From positions 2,232,001 to 2,296,000 of the forward strand of contig NZ_CP071060.1 of the NCBI RefSeq assembly GCF_017161445.1: 64,000 nucleotides of DNA. Reading direction: 5' to 3'. The position numbers and the translations under genes were made by a program. Below are positions 1-8,642 of the stretch, piece after piece (positions within the stretch are counted from its first letter, which is position 1; each line of letters begins with the position of its first letter). The notes beneath the pieces are model-generated. The model saw nothing but the letters and a program-made list of their open reading frames with translations, did not search any database and was not told where the DNA came from. The DNA comes from Niveibacterium microcysteis. GTDB lineage: Bacteria > Pseudomonadota > Gammaproteobacteria > Burkholderiales > Rhodocyclaceae.

Positions 1-132
1 TTCATGATCTCGGTGCCGGTCGTCGTGTCGGGCAACGCGCGTGCGATCCAGGTGCCGCGCAGCGTCAAGGCCTACATCCTGCCACTGCGGTGGCACAAGT
101 TTGAGGCGGCACTGGTCGTGAGCCTTCAGTAG
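1..132 (+). CDS. C-terminal end of an unidentified protein (partial)
   Basis: An open frame runs from the window edge to a TAG at 130-132 and gives 43 residues ending in ALVVSLQ. It is the tail of a gene that begins outside the window. I do not recognise the family. The stop lies 36 bases before the sulfate-type binding protein gene, which has its own ribosome binding site, so the two could share a transcript. Confidence 0.5.
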   Translation, partial: FMISVPVVVSGNARAIQVPRSVKAYILPLRWHKFEAALVVSLQ

Positions 133-168
133 TTCGGCAACGCGCAGGGTCAAGCCAGGAGACGGAAC

Positions 169-1203
169 ATGACAAGCTGGGCAGCAAGAGCAAGGGTGTG
201 GCAGGTTGGGTTGGTACTGGGGCTTGTGGGTGTGTGCGGCGCGGGCGCAACTGCCCGTGCCGACACCACCCTGATCAACGCTTCGTCGAACATCAATCAG
301 GAGATGTTCCAGGAGTACAACGCCGCGTTCACGCGCTACTGGCGCGGGAAGACCGGCGAGGCGGTGACGATCAAGCAGACACACGCGCAATCCACCAACC
401 AGGTCGCGCGGATTCGCAACGGCGAAGAGGCGGATGTGGTGACGCTGGCGGTGTCACTGGATATCGACACAATCGCCGCCGCGGGCCTCATGCCGAGCGA
501 TTGGCAAGGCCGGCTGGCTAACCACTCGTCGCCCTTCACGTCGACCGTGGTGTTCCTCGTGCGCCGTGGCAATCCGCGCCAGATCAAGGACTGGAACGAC
601 CTCGTGCGCTGGGGCATCAACGTCGTCACGTCGAATCCCAAGAGCTCCGGCATTGCGCGCTGGGGGCATCTGGCGGCCTATGGCTATGCACTCAAGCAGC
701 CGGGTGGCAACGATGCGAGCGCGAAGCTCTTCCTCAAGCGCCTGTACGGCAACAACCGCGTACTTGAGTACACCGCGCGTGGCGCCAACAACGCTTTCAC
801 GAAAAACAAGATCGGTGACGTGATGATCACGTGGGAGAGCGAGGCGCTTCAGCTCGTTGCAGCTGCGCCGGACGACTACGAGATCGTGGTCCCGAGCGTA
901 TCGATCGTGGCCGAGCCGCCGGTTGCGCTGGTCGACAAGATGGTCGAGAAGCGGGGCACGCGGAAGCTTGCCGACGCCTACCTTAACTACCTGTACTCGC
1001 CCGAGGCGCAAGAGCTGCTGGTGAAGTACTACTACCGGCCCGCAGACGCCGCAATCGCCGAGAAGTACAGCAAACGCTTCAAGCCCCTGAGCCTGTTCCG
1101 GGTGGATGAGGTCTTCGGCAGCTGGCAGCAGGCGTTCAAGACGCACTTCAGCGATGGTGGCGTGCTGGATCAGGTCTACGACCCGTATCGCAATGCGTCG
1201 TAA
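169..1203 (+). CDS. sbp: Sulfate-type periplasmic substrate-binding protein (Sbp/CysP family)
   Basis: A 344-residue periplasmic solute-binding protein with an N-terminal signal peptide ending near residue 31 (ATARA). It aligns along its full length with enteric Sbp: family motifs ADVVTLA, FTSTVVFLVR, NPKSSG, the ARG loop, TWESEA and YLYSPEAQE are all recognisable. Such proteins deliver sulfate or thiosulfate to CysTWA. Compared with Salmonella Sbp (from memory), the ligand aspartate (D11) is Asn41 and the second glycine of the SGG anion loop (G132) is Ile162, so the ligand or affinity may differ. The start is set by AGGAGAC upstream. No permease or ATPase gene is adjacent; a PstS-like gene follows after 48 bases. 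Confidence 0.88.
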   Translation: MTSWAARARVWQVGLVLGLVGVCGAGATARADTTLINASSNINQEMFQEYNAAFTRYWRGKTGEAVTIKQTHAQSTNQVARIRNGEEADVVTLAVSLDIDTIAAAGLMPSDWQGRLANHSSPFTSTVVFLVRRGNPRQIKDWNDLVRWGINVVTSNPKSSGIARWGHLAAYGYALKQPGGNDASAKLFLKRLYGNNRVLEYTARGANNAFTKNKIGDVMITWESEALQLVAAAPDDYEIVVPSVSIVAEPPVALVDKMVEKRGTRKLADAYLNYLYSPEAQELLVKYYYRPADAAIAEKYSKRFKPLSLFRVDEVFGSWQQAFKTHFSDGGVLDQVYDPYRNAS

Positions 1204-1251
1204 GCGCGCGATCGGGCAGGCCGGGTGGAACGGAAACGGAAAGGAACGACA

Positions 1252-2292
1252 ATGAAAACGCTGTTGTGTCGGGCCGTCGCGGCATGCGCGATCGCCGGGG
1301 TTTCGATCATCGTTCAGGCGGCGGAGGTGACGGGGGCCGGCGCATCGTCGCCGCGGCTGGTGTACCTGAAGTGGGCGGAGGCCTACGGCAAGGCAACCGG
1401 CAACACCATTCGCTACCAATCGATCGGTTCTGGCGGCGGCGTGAAGGAAGTGACTTCGAAGAGCGTGGACTTCGGCGCGTCCGATATTCCGCTGACCGAA
1501 TCCGAACTCGACAAACGTGGCCTGGTGCAGTTTCCAGTACTCGTTGGCGCCGCGGTGCCCTTCGTGAACCTGCCCAAAGTGGCGGCCGGCGAACTGCGCC
1601 TGACCGGGCCGCTACTGGCAGACATTTTCCGCGGCCGCCTGACCCGCTGGGACGACCCGCGCATTGCAGACATCAATCCGGGCGTGTCCTTGCCGGCCAT
1701 GTCGATCGTTGTCGTGCGGCGTGACGATGGCGCCGGCGTTTCGTACTTCCTCACGCACTACCTCGCCAAGGTGAGCCCGGAGTGGCGCGACAGCATTGGG
1801 GTGGGCAGCGCCGTGCAGTGGCCCGTTGGCCTTGGGGGTAAGGGTGATGAAGGCGTCGCCAACTTCGTCAGGCGTTTGCCGGGTGCCATTGGCTATGTGG
1901 AGTACGGCTACGCCCGCGCGAACAAACTGGCCCACGTGAGCATGCAGAACCGCAGCGGCGCGTTCGTTGCCCCGGATGAGAAGAGCCTTGCGGCCGCAGC
2001 GCGCAGTGCCGCATGGGACAAGAGCGCCTTCGGCGAGGTGCTGAGCGACCAGTCGGCACCCGAGGCCTGGCCGATCGCAGGCGCCAGCTTCGTGATGCTG
2101 CAGCGCACGACGGACAAGCTTGCGCAGGCGGCCGCCGTTGTGAAGTTCTTTGGCTGGTCTTGCCAGAACGGCGGCAAGTTTGCGTTGGACGGCGGCTATG
2201 TTCCGCTGCCGGGCGAAACGGTGAACCAGCTCGGCGCCGCGTGGCAGCGCATCAAGGACCCCGCCGGCAAGACCATCGCAACGTTGGAGTGA
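1252..2292 (+). CDS. pstS: PstS-like phosphate-type substrate-binding protein
   Basis: A 346-residue periplasmic binding protein with a signal peptide ending near VQAAE. It matches PstS along its length (TGAGAS, GASDIPL, WPVGLGGKGDEGV, LPGAIGYVEYGYA). The ATG at 1252 is preferred over an upstream GTG at 1225 because AAAGGAAC lies just before it. Against recalled E. coli PstS, the Arg and Asp ligands (Arg157, Asp159) and the first loop serine (Ser60) are kept. The GSGT anion loop reads GAGV (Ala161, Val163), losing two hydroxyl ligands, and TF at 10-11 is SS (Ser32-Ser33). It could bind phosphate weakly, another oxyanion, or act as a sensor or scavenging partner. No pstCAB genes are present here. 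Confidence 0.85.
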   Translation: MKTLLCRAVAACAIAGVSIIVQAAEVTGAGASSPRLVYLKWAEAYGKATGNTIRYQSIGSGGGVKEVTSKSVDFGASDIPLTESELDKRGLVQFPVLVGAAVPFVNLPKVAAGELRLTGPLLADIFRGRLTRWDDPRIADINPGVSLPAMSIVVVRRDDGAGVSYFLTHYLAKVSPEWRDSIGVGSAVQWPVGLGGKGDEGVANFVRRLPGAIGYVEYGYARANKLAHVSMQNRSGAFVAPDEKSLAAAARSAAWDKSAFGEVLSDQSAPEAWPIAGASFVMLQRTTDKLAQAAAVVKFFGWSCQNGGKFALDGGYVPLPGETVNQLGAAWQRIKDPAGKTIATLE

Positions 2293-2347
2293 TGGTGCGC
2301 GACGCTGAGAAGACAACTGCATCGCGAACGCGGAAGACGAGGTAAGC

Positions 2348-3643
2348 ATGTTGGAGACTGATCCGGCACTCAGGGGTGTCTTGCCCCGTAAAGGGGTGCG
2401 CAAGAAGGGCGCGCAGGCGAGCGCGCCGATGCGCCCGGTCGGCGCCCTCTCGCACGTGCGGGTGCTGGATCTGTCGCGCGTGCTGGCGGGCCCGTGGGCG
2501 ACGCAGTTGCTCGGCGATCTTGGCGCCGAGGTCATCAAGATCGAACGGCCCGGCCGCGGCGACGACACGCGCACCTACGGGCCGCCGTGGGCGAAGGACG
2601 AAGCGGGCGAAGACACCGATGTCTCCGCCTACTCCCTGTGCGCGAACCGAAACAAGGAATCGATCACTGTCGACTTCACCCGCGCCGAGGGTCAGGCACT
2701 GCTGCGCGAACTGGCCGCGCAATCCGATGTGCTGGTCGAGAACTTCAAGGTCGGTACGCTCGCGCGCTACGGCCTCGATTACGAAACGCTCGCGGCAATC
2801 AACCCGCGCCTGATCTACTGCTCGATCACCGGCTTCGGTCAGGATGGGCCTTACGCGGAGCGTTCGGGCTACGATTTCCTGATTCAGGGCATGGGCGGGC
2901 TGATGAGCATCACGGGCGCGCCGGATGGCACGCCGACCAAGGTCGGTGTCGCACTGGCCGATGTCATGACCGGGCTCTATGCCAGCAACGCGATTCTCGC
3001 CGCATTGGCGTGGCGCGAGCGTAGCGGGGAAGGGCAGCATATCGATCTCGGCATGCTGGATGTGCAAGTGGCTGCGCTGGCCAATCAGGCGCTCAATTAC
3101 CTTTCAAGCGGCAAAGCGCCAGCACGTGTCGGCAACGCCCATCCGAACATCGTCCCTTACGACGCGTGCCCAACCGCCGACGGCCACATGATCCTTGCGA
3201 TCGGTAATGACGCTCAGTTTGCGCGCTTCTGTATCGAGGCCCGCACCGATTGGCTCGGTGACGCACGCTTCGGGAGTAACGCGGCGCGGGTACGCCATCG
3301 CGATGTTCTGGTTCCACTGATACATGACGTCACCCGAAGGCGCACCACCGCCGAGTGGATCGCAGCGCTGGAGGCGGCGGGCGTACCCTGCGGCCCGATC
3401 AACACGATTCCGCAGGTCTTCGATGATCCCCAGGTTCGCCACCGCGGCATGCGCATCGAAATGGCGCATCCGTCCGCTGGCAAGGTAGCGCTGGTAGGGA
3501 GCCCGATCCGTATGTCGAAAACGCCGCCCACCTACCGCCGCGCGCCGCCAAACCTCGGTAGCGATACGCGCGACCTGTTGGCGCGGCTGCTGGGTAGGGA
3601 GCGCCCGCAGCTCGATGCACTGCACGAGCAAGGCGTGATCTGA
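2348..3643 (+). CDS. CaiB/BaiF family CoA-transferase
   Basis: A 431-residue class III CoA-transferase, which moves CoA from one acyl-CoA to a free acid through an aspartyl-CoA thioester intermediate. Family signatures are present in order: VRVLDLSRVLAGPW near the N-terminus, GDLGAEVIKIERP, DDTR, VDFTRAEG, VLVENFKVG, ITGFGQDGPYA, YDFLIQGMGGLM and HIDLGMLD. The first ~30 residues are a basic extension ahead of the conserved core; the ATG at 2348 has GAGG upstream, but Met28 could also start the protein. The substrate cannot be read from sequence. It converges on acnB and lies within 5 kb of a CoA ester lyase, which suggests a dicarboxyl-CoA such as malyl-, citramalyl- or succinyl-CoA (inference). 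Confidence 0.85.
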   Translation: MLETDPALRGVLPRKGVRKKGAQASAPMRPVGALSHVRVLDLSRVLAGPWATQLLGDLGAEVIKIERPGRGDDTRTYGPPWAKDEAGEDTDVSAYSLCANRNKESITVDFTRAEGQALLRELAAQSDVLVENFKVGTLARYGLDYETLAAINPRLIYCSITGFGQDGPYAERSGYDFLIQGMGGLMSITGAPDGTPTKVGVALADVMTGLYASNAILAALAWRERSGEGQHIDLGMLDVQVAALANQALNYLSSGKAPARVGNAHPNIVPYDACPTADGHMILAIGNDAQFARFCIEARTDWLGDARFGSNAARVRHRDVLVPLIHDVTRRRTTAEWIAALEAAGVPCGPINTIPQVFDDPQVRHRGMRIEMAHPSAGKVALVGSPIRMSKTPPTYRRAPPNLGSDTRDLLARLLGRERPQLDALHEQGVI

Positions 3644-3647
3644 AGGA

Positions 3648-3687
3648 ACAAAAGAAAAACGCCCCGCATCTCGCGATGCAGGGCGTT
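3648..3687 (-). terminator. Rho-independent terminator of acnB
   Basis: AACGCCC and GGGCGTT arms with an inner GCATC/GATGC pair form a near-perfect hairpin at 3658-3687, with one C-A mismatch. On the minus strand it is followed by GTTTTTCTTTTG, a typical U-rich tract, 20 bases after the acnB stop. It may also block readthrough from the converging CoA-transferase gene. Confidence 0.85.
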
Positions 3688-3707
3688 CAGGCTCAGGTCG
3701 TTGGCGG

Positions 3708-6299
3708 TCAGACTACGACGGCCTTTGCTGCGTCCTGGTACTCGGCGATCTGATCGAAGTTCATATACTTGTAGATCTTGCTGCCGTCAGCGTTGATCAC
3801 GCCCATGTCAGCGTGGTACTCCTCGACCGTCGGGATGCGTCCGAGCTTCGATGCGATCGCGGCCAACTCGGCCGAAGCCAGATACACGTTGGTGTTCTTG
3901 CCCAAGCGGTTCGGGAAGTTACGCGTCGAGGTGGAGACCACCGTCGCACCTTCACGTACCTGTGCCTGGTTACCCATGCACAGCGAGCAGCCCGGCATTT
4001 CGGTGCGCGCGCCGGCGCTGCCGAAGACGCCGTAGTGGCCTTCCTTGGTCAGCTCGGCAGCATCCATCTTGGTCGGCGGCGCAATCCACAGTTTTACCGG
4101 GATATCGCGCTTGCCTTCGAGCAGCTTGGACGCCGCACGGAAGTGGCCGATGTTGGTCATGCACGAGCCGATGAACACTTCGTCGATCTTCGCGCCGGCG
4201 ACTTCGGACAGCAGCTTCGCGTCGTCCGGATCGTTCGGGCAGCAGAGCACCGGCTCCTTCAGATCGTTGAGGTCGATCTCGATCACCGCGGCGTACTCGG
4301 CATCCTTGTCCGCTTCGAGCAGGTTCGGGTTGGCCAGCCATGCCTCGACCGCCTTGATGCGGCGTTCAAGCGTGCGCTTGTCCTGGTAGCCGTCGGCGAT
4401 CATGTTCTTCATCAGCACAATGTTGCTGTTGAGGTACTCGATGATCGGTTCCTTGTTCAGCTTGACCGTGCAGCCGGCGGCAGAACGTTCAGCCGACGCG
4501 TCCGAGAGCTCGAACGCCTGCTCGACCTTCAGATCCGGCAGGCCTTCGATTTCAAGGATGCGGCCCGAGAACACGTTCTTCTTGCCGGCCTTGGCGACGG
4601 TCAGCAGACCGGCCTTGATCGCGTAGTAGGGGATCGCGTGCACCAGATCGCGCAGCGTGATGCCCGGCTGCATCTGGCCCTTGAAGCGCACCAGCACAGA
4701 TTCCGGCATGTCCAGCGGCATCACGCCGGTGGCGGCGCCGAAAGCCACGAGGCCCGAGCCCGCCGGGAAGGAGATGCCGATCGGGAAGCGGGTGTGCGAG
4801 TCGCCGCCGGTGCCCACGGTGTCCGGCAGCAGCAGGCGGTTGAGCCAGCTGTGGATCACGCCGTCGCCCGGGCGCAGCGCAACACCGCCGCGGCTGCTGA
4901 TGAAGGCCGGCAGCTCACGGTGGGTCTTCACATCAACCGGTTTCGGGTAGGCCGCGGTGTGGCAGAAGGATTGCATCACAAGATCGGCAGAGAAGCCGAG
5001 GCAGGCCAGATCCTTCAGCTCGTCGCGCGTCATCGGGCCGGTCGTGTCCTGCGAGCCAACCGTAGTCATCTTCGGTTCGCAGTAGGTGCCGGGGCGCACG
5101 CCCTGGCCTTCGGGCAGGCCAACTGCGCGGCCAACCATCTTCTGCGCCAGCGTGAAGCCAGCCTTCGATTCCGCCGGCGGCTTGGGCAGGCGGAACAGCG
5201 TCGAGGCGCCCAGGCCGAGGAACTCGCGCGCCTTGCCGGTCAGCGAACGGCCGATGATCAGGTTGATACGGCCGCCAGCGCGCACTTCATCGAACAGCAC
5301 GTCGGACTTGAGCTTGAACTCGGCCACCGTCTCGCCGTTCTTCAGGATCTTGCCGTCGTACGGCAGGATGTCAACGACGTCACCCATCTCCAGCTTCGAG
5401 ACGTCGACTTCGATCGGCAGCGAGCCGGAGTCTTCCTGCGTGTTGAAGAAGATCGGCGCGATCTTGCCGCCGAGCGTGACCCCACCGAAGCGCTTGTTCG
5501 GCACGTACGGAATGTCCTGGCCGGTGGCCCAGATCACCGAGTTTGTCGCGGACTTACGCGAGGAGCCAGTGCCCACCACGTCGCCAACATAGGCGACCAG
5601 GTGACCCTTCTTCTTCAGGTCTTCGATGAACTGGATCGGGCCACGCTTGCCGTCTTCCTCGGGCTTGAAGGCCGCATCCGGGCGGGTGTTCTTCAGCATC
5701 GCGAGGTAGTGCAGCGGGATGTCGGGGCGGCTCCATGCGTCCGGCGCCGGTGACAGGTCATCGGTGTTGGTCTCACCCGGCACCTTGAACACGGTGACGG
5801 TGATCTTCTTGTCCACTTCCGGGCGCGTGGTGAACCACTCGGCGTCAGCCCAGCTCTGGATCACTTCCTTGGCCTTGGCGTTGCCGGCCTTGGCCTTCTC
5901 TGCGACGTCGTTGAAGAAGTCGAACATCAGCAGTGTCTTCTTCAGCCCCTCGGCGGCGACGCCTGCGACTTCGGCATCGTCCAGTAACTCGATCAGCGGG
6001 TGGACGTTGTAGCCGCCCACCATGGTGCCCAGCAGCTCGGTGGCCTTGGCCTTGGAGATCAGATCGACCTTGATGTCGCCATGCGCAACGGCGGCCAGGA
6101 AGCTGGCCTTGACCTTCGCGGCATCATCCACACCGGGCGGAACGCGGTAGGTGAGCAACTCCACCAGGAAGGCTTCTTCGCCTGCCGGCGGGTTCTTGAT
6201 CAGTTCAATCAGGTCGGCCGTCTGCTTGGCATCCAGCGCAAGCGGCGGGATTCCAAGGGCGGCGCGTTCGGCGGCGTGTTGGCGGTAGGCTTCTAGCAC
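3708..6299 (-). CDS. acnB: Bifunctional aconitate hydratase B / 2-methylisocitrate dehydratase
   Basis: An 863-residue AcnB-type aconitase that interconverts citrate and isocitrate via cis-aconitate in the cytoplasmic TCA cycle; family members also dehydrate 2-methylisocitrate. The N-terminal HEAT-like domain ([19 protein letters not shown]) characteristic of AcnB is present. The [4Fe-4S] ligands are visible in [11 protein letters not shown] and in the CSLC of PGCSLCMGN. Full length matches the family. The start is GTG at 6299 with GGAGG about ten bases upstream. The gene ends at a clear terminator and lies downstream of the CoA ester lyase and mdh on the same strand, with 45 bases to the lyase stop codon. 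Confidence 0.97.
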   Translation of the reverse strand: MLEAYRQHAAERAALGIPPLALDAKQTADLIELIKNPPAGEEAFLVELLTYRVPPGVDDAAKVKASFLAAVAHGDIKVDLISKAKATELLGTMVGGYNVHPLIELLDDAEVAGVAAEGLKKTLLMFDFFNDVAEKAKAGNAKAKEVIQSWADAEWFTTRPEVDKKITVTVFKVPGETNTDDLSPAPDAWSRPDIPLHYLAMLKNTRPDAAFKPEEDGKRGPIQFIEDLKKKGHLVAYVGDVVGTGSSRKSATNSVIWATGQDIPYVPNKRFGGVTLGGKIAPIFFNTQEDSGSLPIEVDVSKLEMGDVVDILPYDGKILKNGETVAEFKLKSDVLFDEVRAGGRINLIIGRSLTGKAREFLGLGASTLFRLPKPPAESKAGFTLAQKMVGRAVGLPEGQGVRPGTYCEPKMTTVGSQDTTGPMTRDELKDLACLGFSADLVMQSFCHTAAYPKPVDVKTHRELPAFISSRGGVALRPGDGVIHSWLNRLLLPDTVGTGGDSHTRFPIGISFPAGSGLVAFGAATGVMPLDMPESVLVRFKGQMQPGITLRDLVHAIPYYAIKAGLLTVAKAGKKNVFSGRILEIEGLPDLKVEQAFELSDASAERSAAGCTVKLNKEPIIEYLNSNIVLMKNMIADGYQDKRTLERRIKAVEAWLANPNLLEADKDAEYAAVIEIDLNDLKEPVLCCPNDPDDAKLLSEVAGAKIDEVFIGSCMTNIGHFRAASKLLEGKRDIPVKLWIAPPTKMDAAELTKEGHYGVFGSAGARTEMPGCSLCMGNQAQVREGATVVSTSTRNFPNRLGKNTNVYLASAELAAIASKLGRIPTVEEYHADMGVINADGSKIYKYMNFDQIAEYQDAAKAVVV

Positions 6300-6344
6300 G
6301 GTGAGGTCCTCCGGTTTGCTGTCAGGATGCCGTTCGGCATTCGG

Positions 6345-7436
6345 TTAATTGGGGTTGGGGGTGAAAAACCGTTGCTCGGCCTCGCTGGGCAGCGTCATCC
6401 CGGTAGACCGGGCGCGCACGAGCAAATTCCAGTAATGGCGGAACGAGCCGCGATCGTGCAATCGTGTGCCGACGCGGATCGGTCCCCAGTTCGCGTCCTG
6501 CGCAGCACAAACGATGCCAGCGGCCTCCGTTACTTCATCGGCGGCTGGGCGCATGCCTTGCAGGATCGGCTCAATCTGCGCGGGGTGGATGCTCCACATC
6601 CGCAGGTAGCCAAAGTCGTTACGAGCGAGGCGCGCATCATCGAAGGCGACCTGCGCGTCGTCGAGTACGGTGGTCACGTTGTGCGTCGGAATCACGCCGT
6701 GAGCGATTGCTGCAGCGACGACTTCGCACTTGGCGCGCACCACCATGGGGTGCGTGAATTGCCCTGGCGAGCGCATTGCCGAACCGGGAATCGCACCGTG
6801 GTGTTCCGAGACGAAATCCATCAGGCCGAAATCCAGCGTTTCGACGCCGGGCAGGGCGGCGATCTGCCACGCTTGATGCAAGGCGCCATGCGTCTCGACC
6901 AGCGCATGCAGCGGTATCTCACGCTTGAGACCGAGGCGCGATTCGATATTGCGCAGGGCGGCGAGCGCTGTTTCCACATCCGCAGCGCCGCGAGCCTTTG
7001 GTACGGTCACAAACGCGATCCGGTCGGCGGCGCGACCGAGAATGATCTCAAGGTCGTCGTGCCAGCTCGGATGTGTGACATCGTGAATGCGTGCGCCGAT
7101 GCGTCCGAACAGATTGTCGGCGCCTGCGATCAGGCCGCCGCACAGCTCGGCGTGGGTGCGTTCAGCGCCAGCGGGGGCGCCATCTTCGCAATCGAGCGTG
7201 ATGTCGAAGAGCGGGCCCATCTGTTGCTGCAAGGCGATCGCCTTGCGCATGTTCTTTTCGGAGCCGCAGTAATGGTCCACCGCGGGGATCGCCGGCAGCG
7301 GCCTGCCGCCGGCGAACAGCACGGCATCGGGATGGAGCGGTGAGCGCCCGCGGTCGCCATTCGGCGACCTGCCCCCGATGGGGGCGCCAGGAAACTCGGG
7401 GCGGCCCGTGGTTTCCTCGGGGCGTACGTTATCCAT
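6345..7436 (-). CDS. HpcH/HpaI-type CoA ester lyase (CitE / malyl-CoA lyase-like)
   Basis: A 363-residue member of the citrate-lyase-beta / malyl-CoA lyase family, TIM-barrel enzymes that cleave or form 3-hydroxyacyl-CoA esters with Mg2+. Family features include LFDITLDCEDGAPAG (metal-binding acidic residues), FVTVPKARG, LHALVETHGAL (catalytic Glu) and the C-terminal WSIHPAQIEPI. The conserved core starts at about residue 34 (LHPDAVLFAGG). The first ~33 residues are encoded by a palindromic repeat element and have no counterpart that I know of in the family, yet no other ATG lies between Met1 and Met63. The Shine-Dalgarno sequence before 7436 is weak. It lies 19 bases after mdh, probably co-transcribed. 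Likely substrates are malyl-CoA or a related ester. Confidence 0.85.
   Translation of the reverse strand: MDNVRPEETTGRPEFPGAPIGGRSPNGDRGRSPLHPDAVLFAGGRPLPAIPAVDHYCGSEKNMRKAIALQQQMGPLFDITLDCEDGAPAGAERTHAELCGGLIAGADNLFGRIGARIHDVTHPSWHDDLEIILGRAADRIAFVTVPKARGAADVETALAALRNIESRLGLKREIPLHALVETHGALHQAWQIAALPGVETLDFGLMDFVSEHHGAIPGSAMRSPGQFTHPMVVRAKCEVVAAAIAHGVIPTHNVTTVLDDAQVAFDDARLARNDFGYLRMWSIHPAQIEPILQGMRPAADEVTEAAGIVCAAQDANWGPIRVGTRLHDRGSFRHYWNLLVRARSTGMTLPSEAEQRFFTPNPN
7352..7417. repeat. Palindromic repeat element inside the CoA ester lyase reading frame
   Basis: Three adjacent perfect inverted repeats: GGTCGCC-ATTC-GGCGACC (7352-7369), GCCCCC-GAT-GGGGGC (7371-7385) and AGGAAAC...GTTTCCT (7389-7417, with an inner CGGG/CCCG pair). 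Intergenic elements of this style are common in Rhodocyclales and Burkholderiales genomes (recalled, not searched). Here it is translated in frame as roughly residues 7-29 of the lyase. Confidence 0.75.
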
Positions 7437-7455
7437 GAGCCCGACGCCGTTCGCT

Positions 7456-8448
7456 TTAAGCCAGCAGGTCTGCGACGCCTGCGCGCTCTTCTTCGAGTTC
7501 CTTCAGCGTGAAGTTCATGCGGTCACGCGAGAACTCGTCGATCTCCAGGCCTTGCACGATCTTGTATTCGCCGTTGGCCGTGGTGACCGGGAAGCCGTAG
7601 ATGATGCCTTCCGGGATGCCGTAGGAGCCGTCGGAAGGAATGCCCATGGTGACCCATTCACCGTTCGAGCCCAGCACCCAGTCACGGATGTGGTCGATGG
7701 CGGCGTTGGCGGCCGAGGCGGCGGACGACAGACCACGCGCTTCGATGATCGCAGCACCGCGCTTGCCGACGGTCGGCAGGAAGGTTTCGCGGTTCCAGGT
7801 TTCGTCGTTGATCAGCGCCTTGACGTTGTCACCGTTCGAGGTGACATAGCGGTAGTCGGCGTACATCGTCGGCGAGTGGTTGCCCCATACGACGAGGCTC
7901 TTCAGGCTCGACACATCGCGGCCGGACTTGGCGGCGAGTTGCGACAGCGCGCGGTTATGGTCGAGGCGCAGCATGGCAGTGAAGTTGCCCGGCTTGACGC
8001 GACCGAACTTGGTAGCCGTTGCCTTGGCGATGTAGGCGTTGGTGTTGCAGGGGTTGCCGACGACCAGCACCTTGACGTTCGGATCAGCGTACTGGCCGAT
8101 TGCGGCACCTTGAACGGTGAAGATCTTGGCGTTCTCGGTCAGCAGGTCCTTGCGTTCCATGCCCGGGCCGCGCGGACGTGCGCCAACCAGCAGCGCGACT
8201 TGGGTGTCCTTGAACGCAACAGCGGGATCGTCAGTGGCGATCATGCCGGCGAGCAGCGGGAACGCGCAGTCTTCCAGCTCCATCATCACGCCCTTGACCG
8301 CCTTCTGGGCCTGGGGCAGATCCAGCAACTGAAGGATCACCGGCTGATCCTTGCCGAGCATTTCGCCCGAGGCAATGCGGAACAGCAGGCTGTAACCGAT
8401 CTGACCGGCGGCACCGGTGACGGTGACGCGAACGGGAGCTTTGGCCAT
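7456..8448 (-). CDS. mdh: NAD-dependent malate dehydrogenase
   Basis: A 330-residue malate dehydrogenase of the cytosolic-like group common in proteobacteria; it oxidises malate to oxaloacetate with NAD+. The N-terminal Rossmann motif (TGAAGQIGY), the substrate-binding arginines in [15 protein letters not shown], the NPCNTNA loop and the catalytic histidine in WGNHSPTM are intact. AAGGAG sits seven bases before the ATG. It is divergent from the gntR regulator across 194 bases that contain a perfect palindrome, and leads into the CoA ester lyase and acnB. Confidence 0.97.
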   Translation of the reverse strand: MAKAPVRVTVTGAAGQIGYSLLFRIASGEMLGKDQPVILQLLDLPQAQKAVKGVMMELEDCAFPLLAGMIATDDPAVAFKDTQVALLVGARPRGPGMERKDLLTENAKIFTVQGAAIGQYADPNVKVLVVGNPCNTNAYIAKATATKFGRVKPGNFTAMLRLDHNRALSQLAAKSGRDVSSLKSLVVWGNHSPTMYADYRYVTSNGDNVKALINDETWNRETFLPTVGKRGAAIIEARGLSSAASAANAAIDHIRDWVLGSNGEWVTMGIPSDGSYGIPEGIIYGFPVTTANGEYKIVQGLEIDEFSRDRMNFTLKELEEERAGVADLLA

Positions 8449-8580
8449 GTGTGACTCCTTTATCTATGCTGGAGAGCGCGGCCCTGCGCGCAGGTTCTGA
8501 TAGGGCGCCGCGGCGCCTGCCGGCGGCAATGTGGCTATCATCGTAGGCCAGAAATCTCACAGTGTCAAAAGCTAACTTAT

Positions 8581-8594
8581 GTCTTATATAAGAC
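8581..8594. promoter_or_regulatory. Perfect 14-bp palindrome, probable GntR operator
   Basis: GTCTTATATAAGAC is a perfect inverted repeat in the mdh/gntR divergent region, 48 bases before the gntR ATG. AT-rich sequence of this kind stands out in GC-rich DNA, and its centre (TATATAAG) could also be a -10 box. Two-fold symmetric operators next to the regulator gene are usual for the GntR family; direct binding is inferred. Confidence 0.65.
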
Positions 8595-8642
8595 AGGAGA
8601 TGCATTATAGACACACCGATTTTTCTGTGCTTGAATGCGGTC

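Noticed and set aside
3813..5753. A 646-codon plus-strand open frame opposite acnB
   Set aside because: It is an antisense shadow of aconitase codons with Arg/His-rich low-complexity composition.
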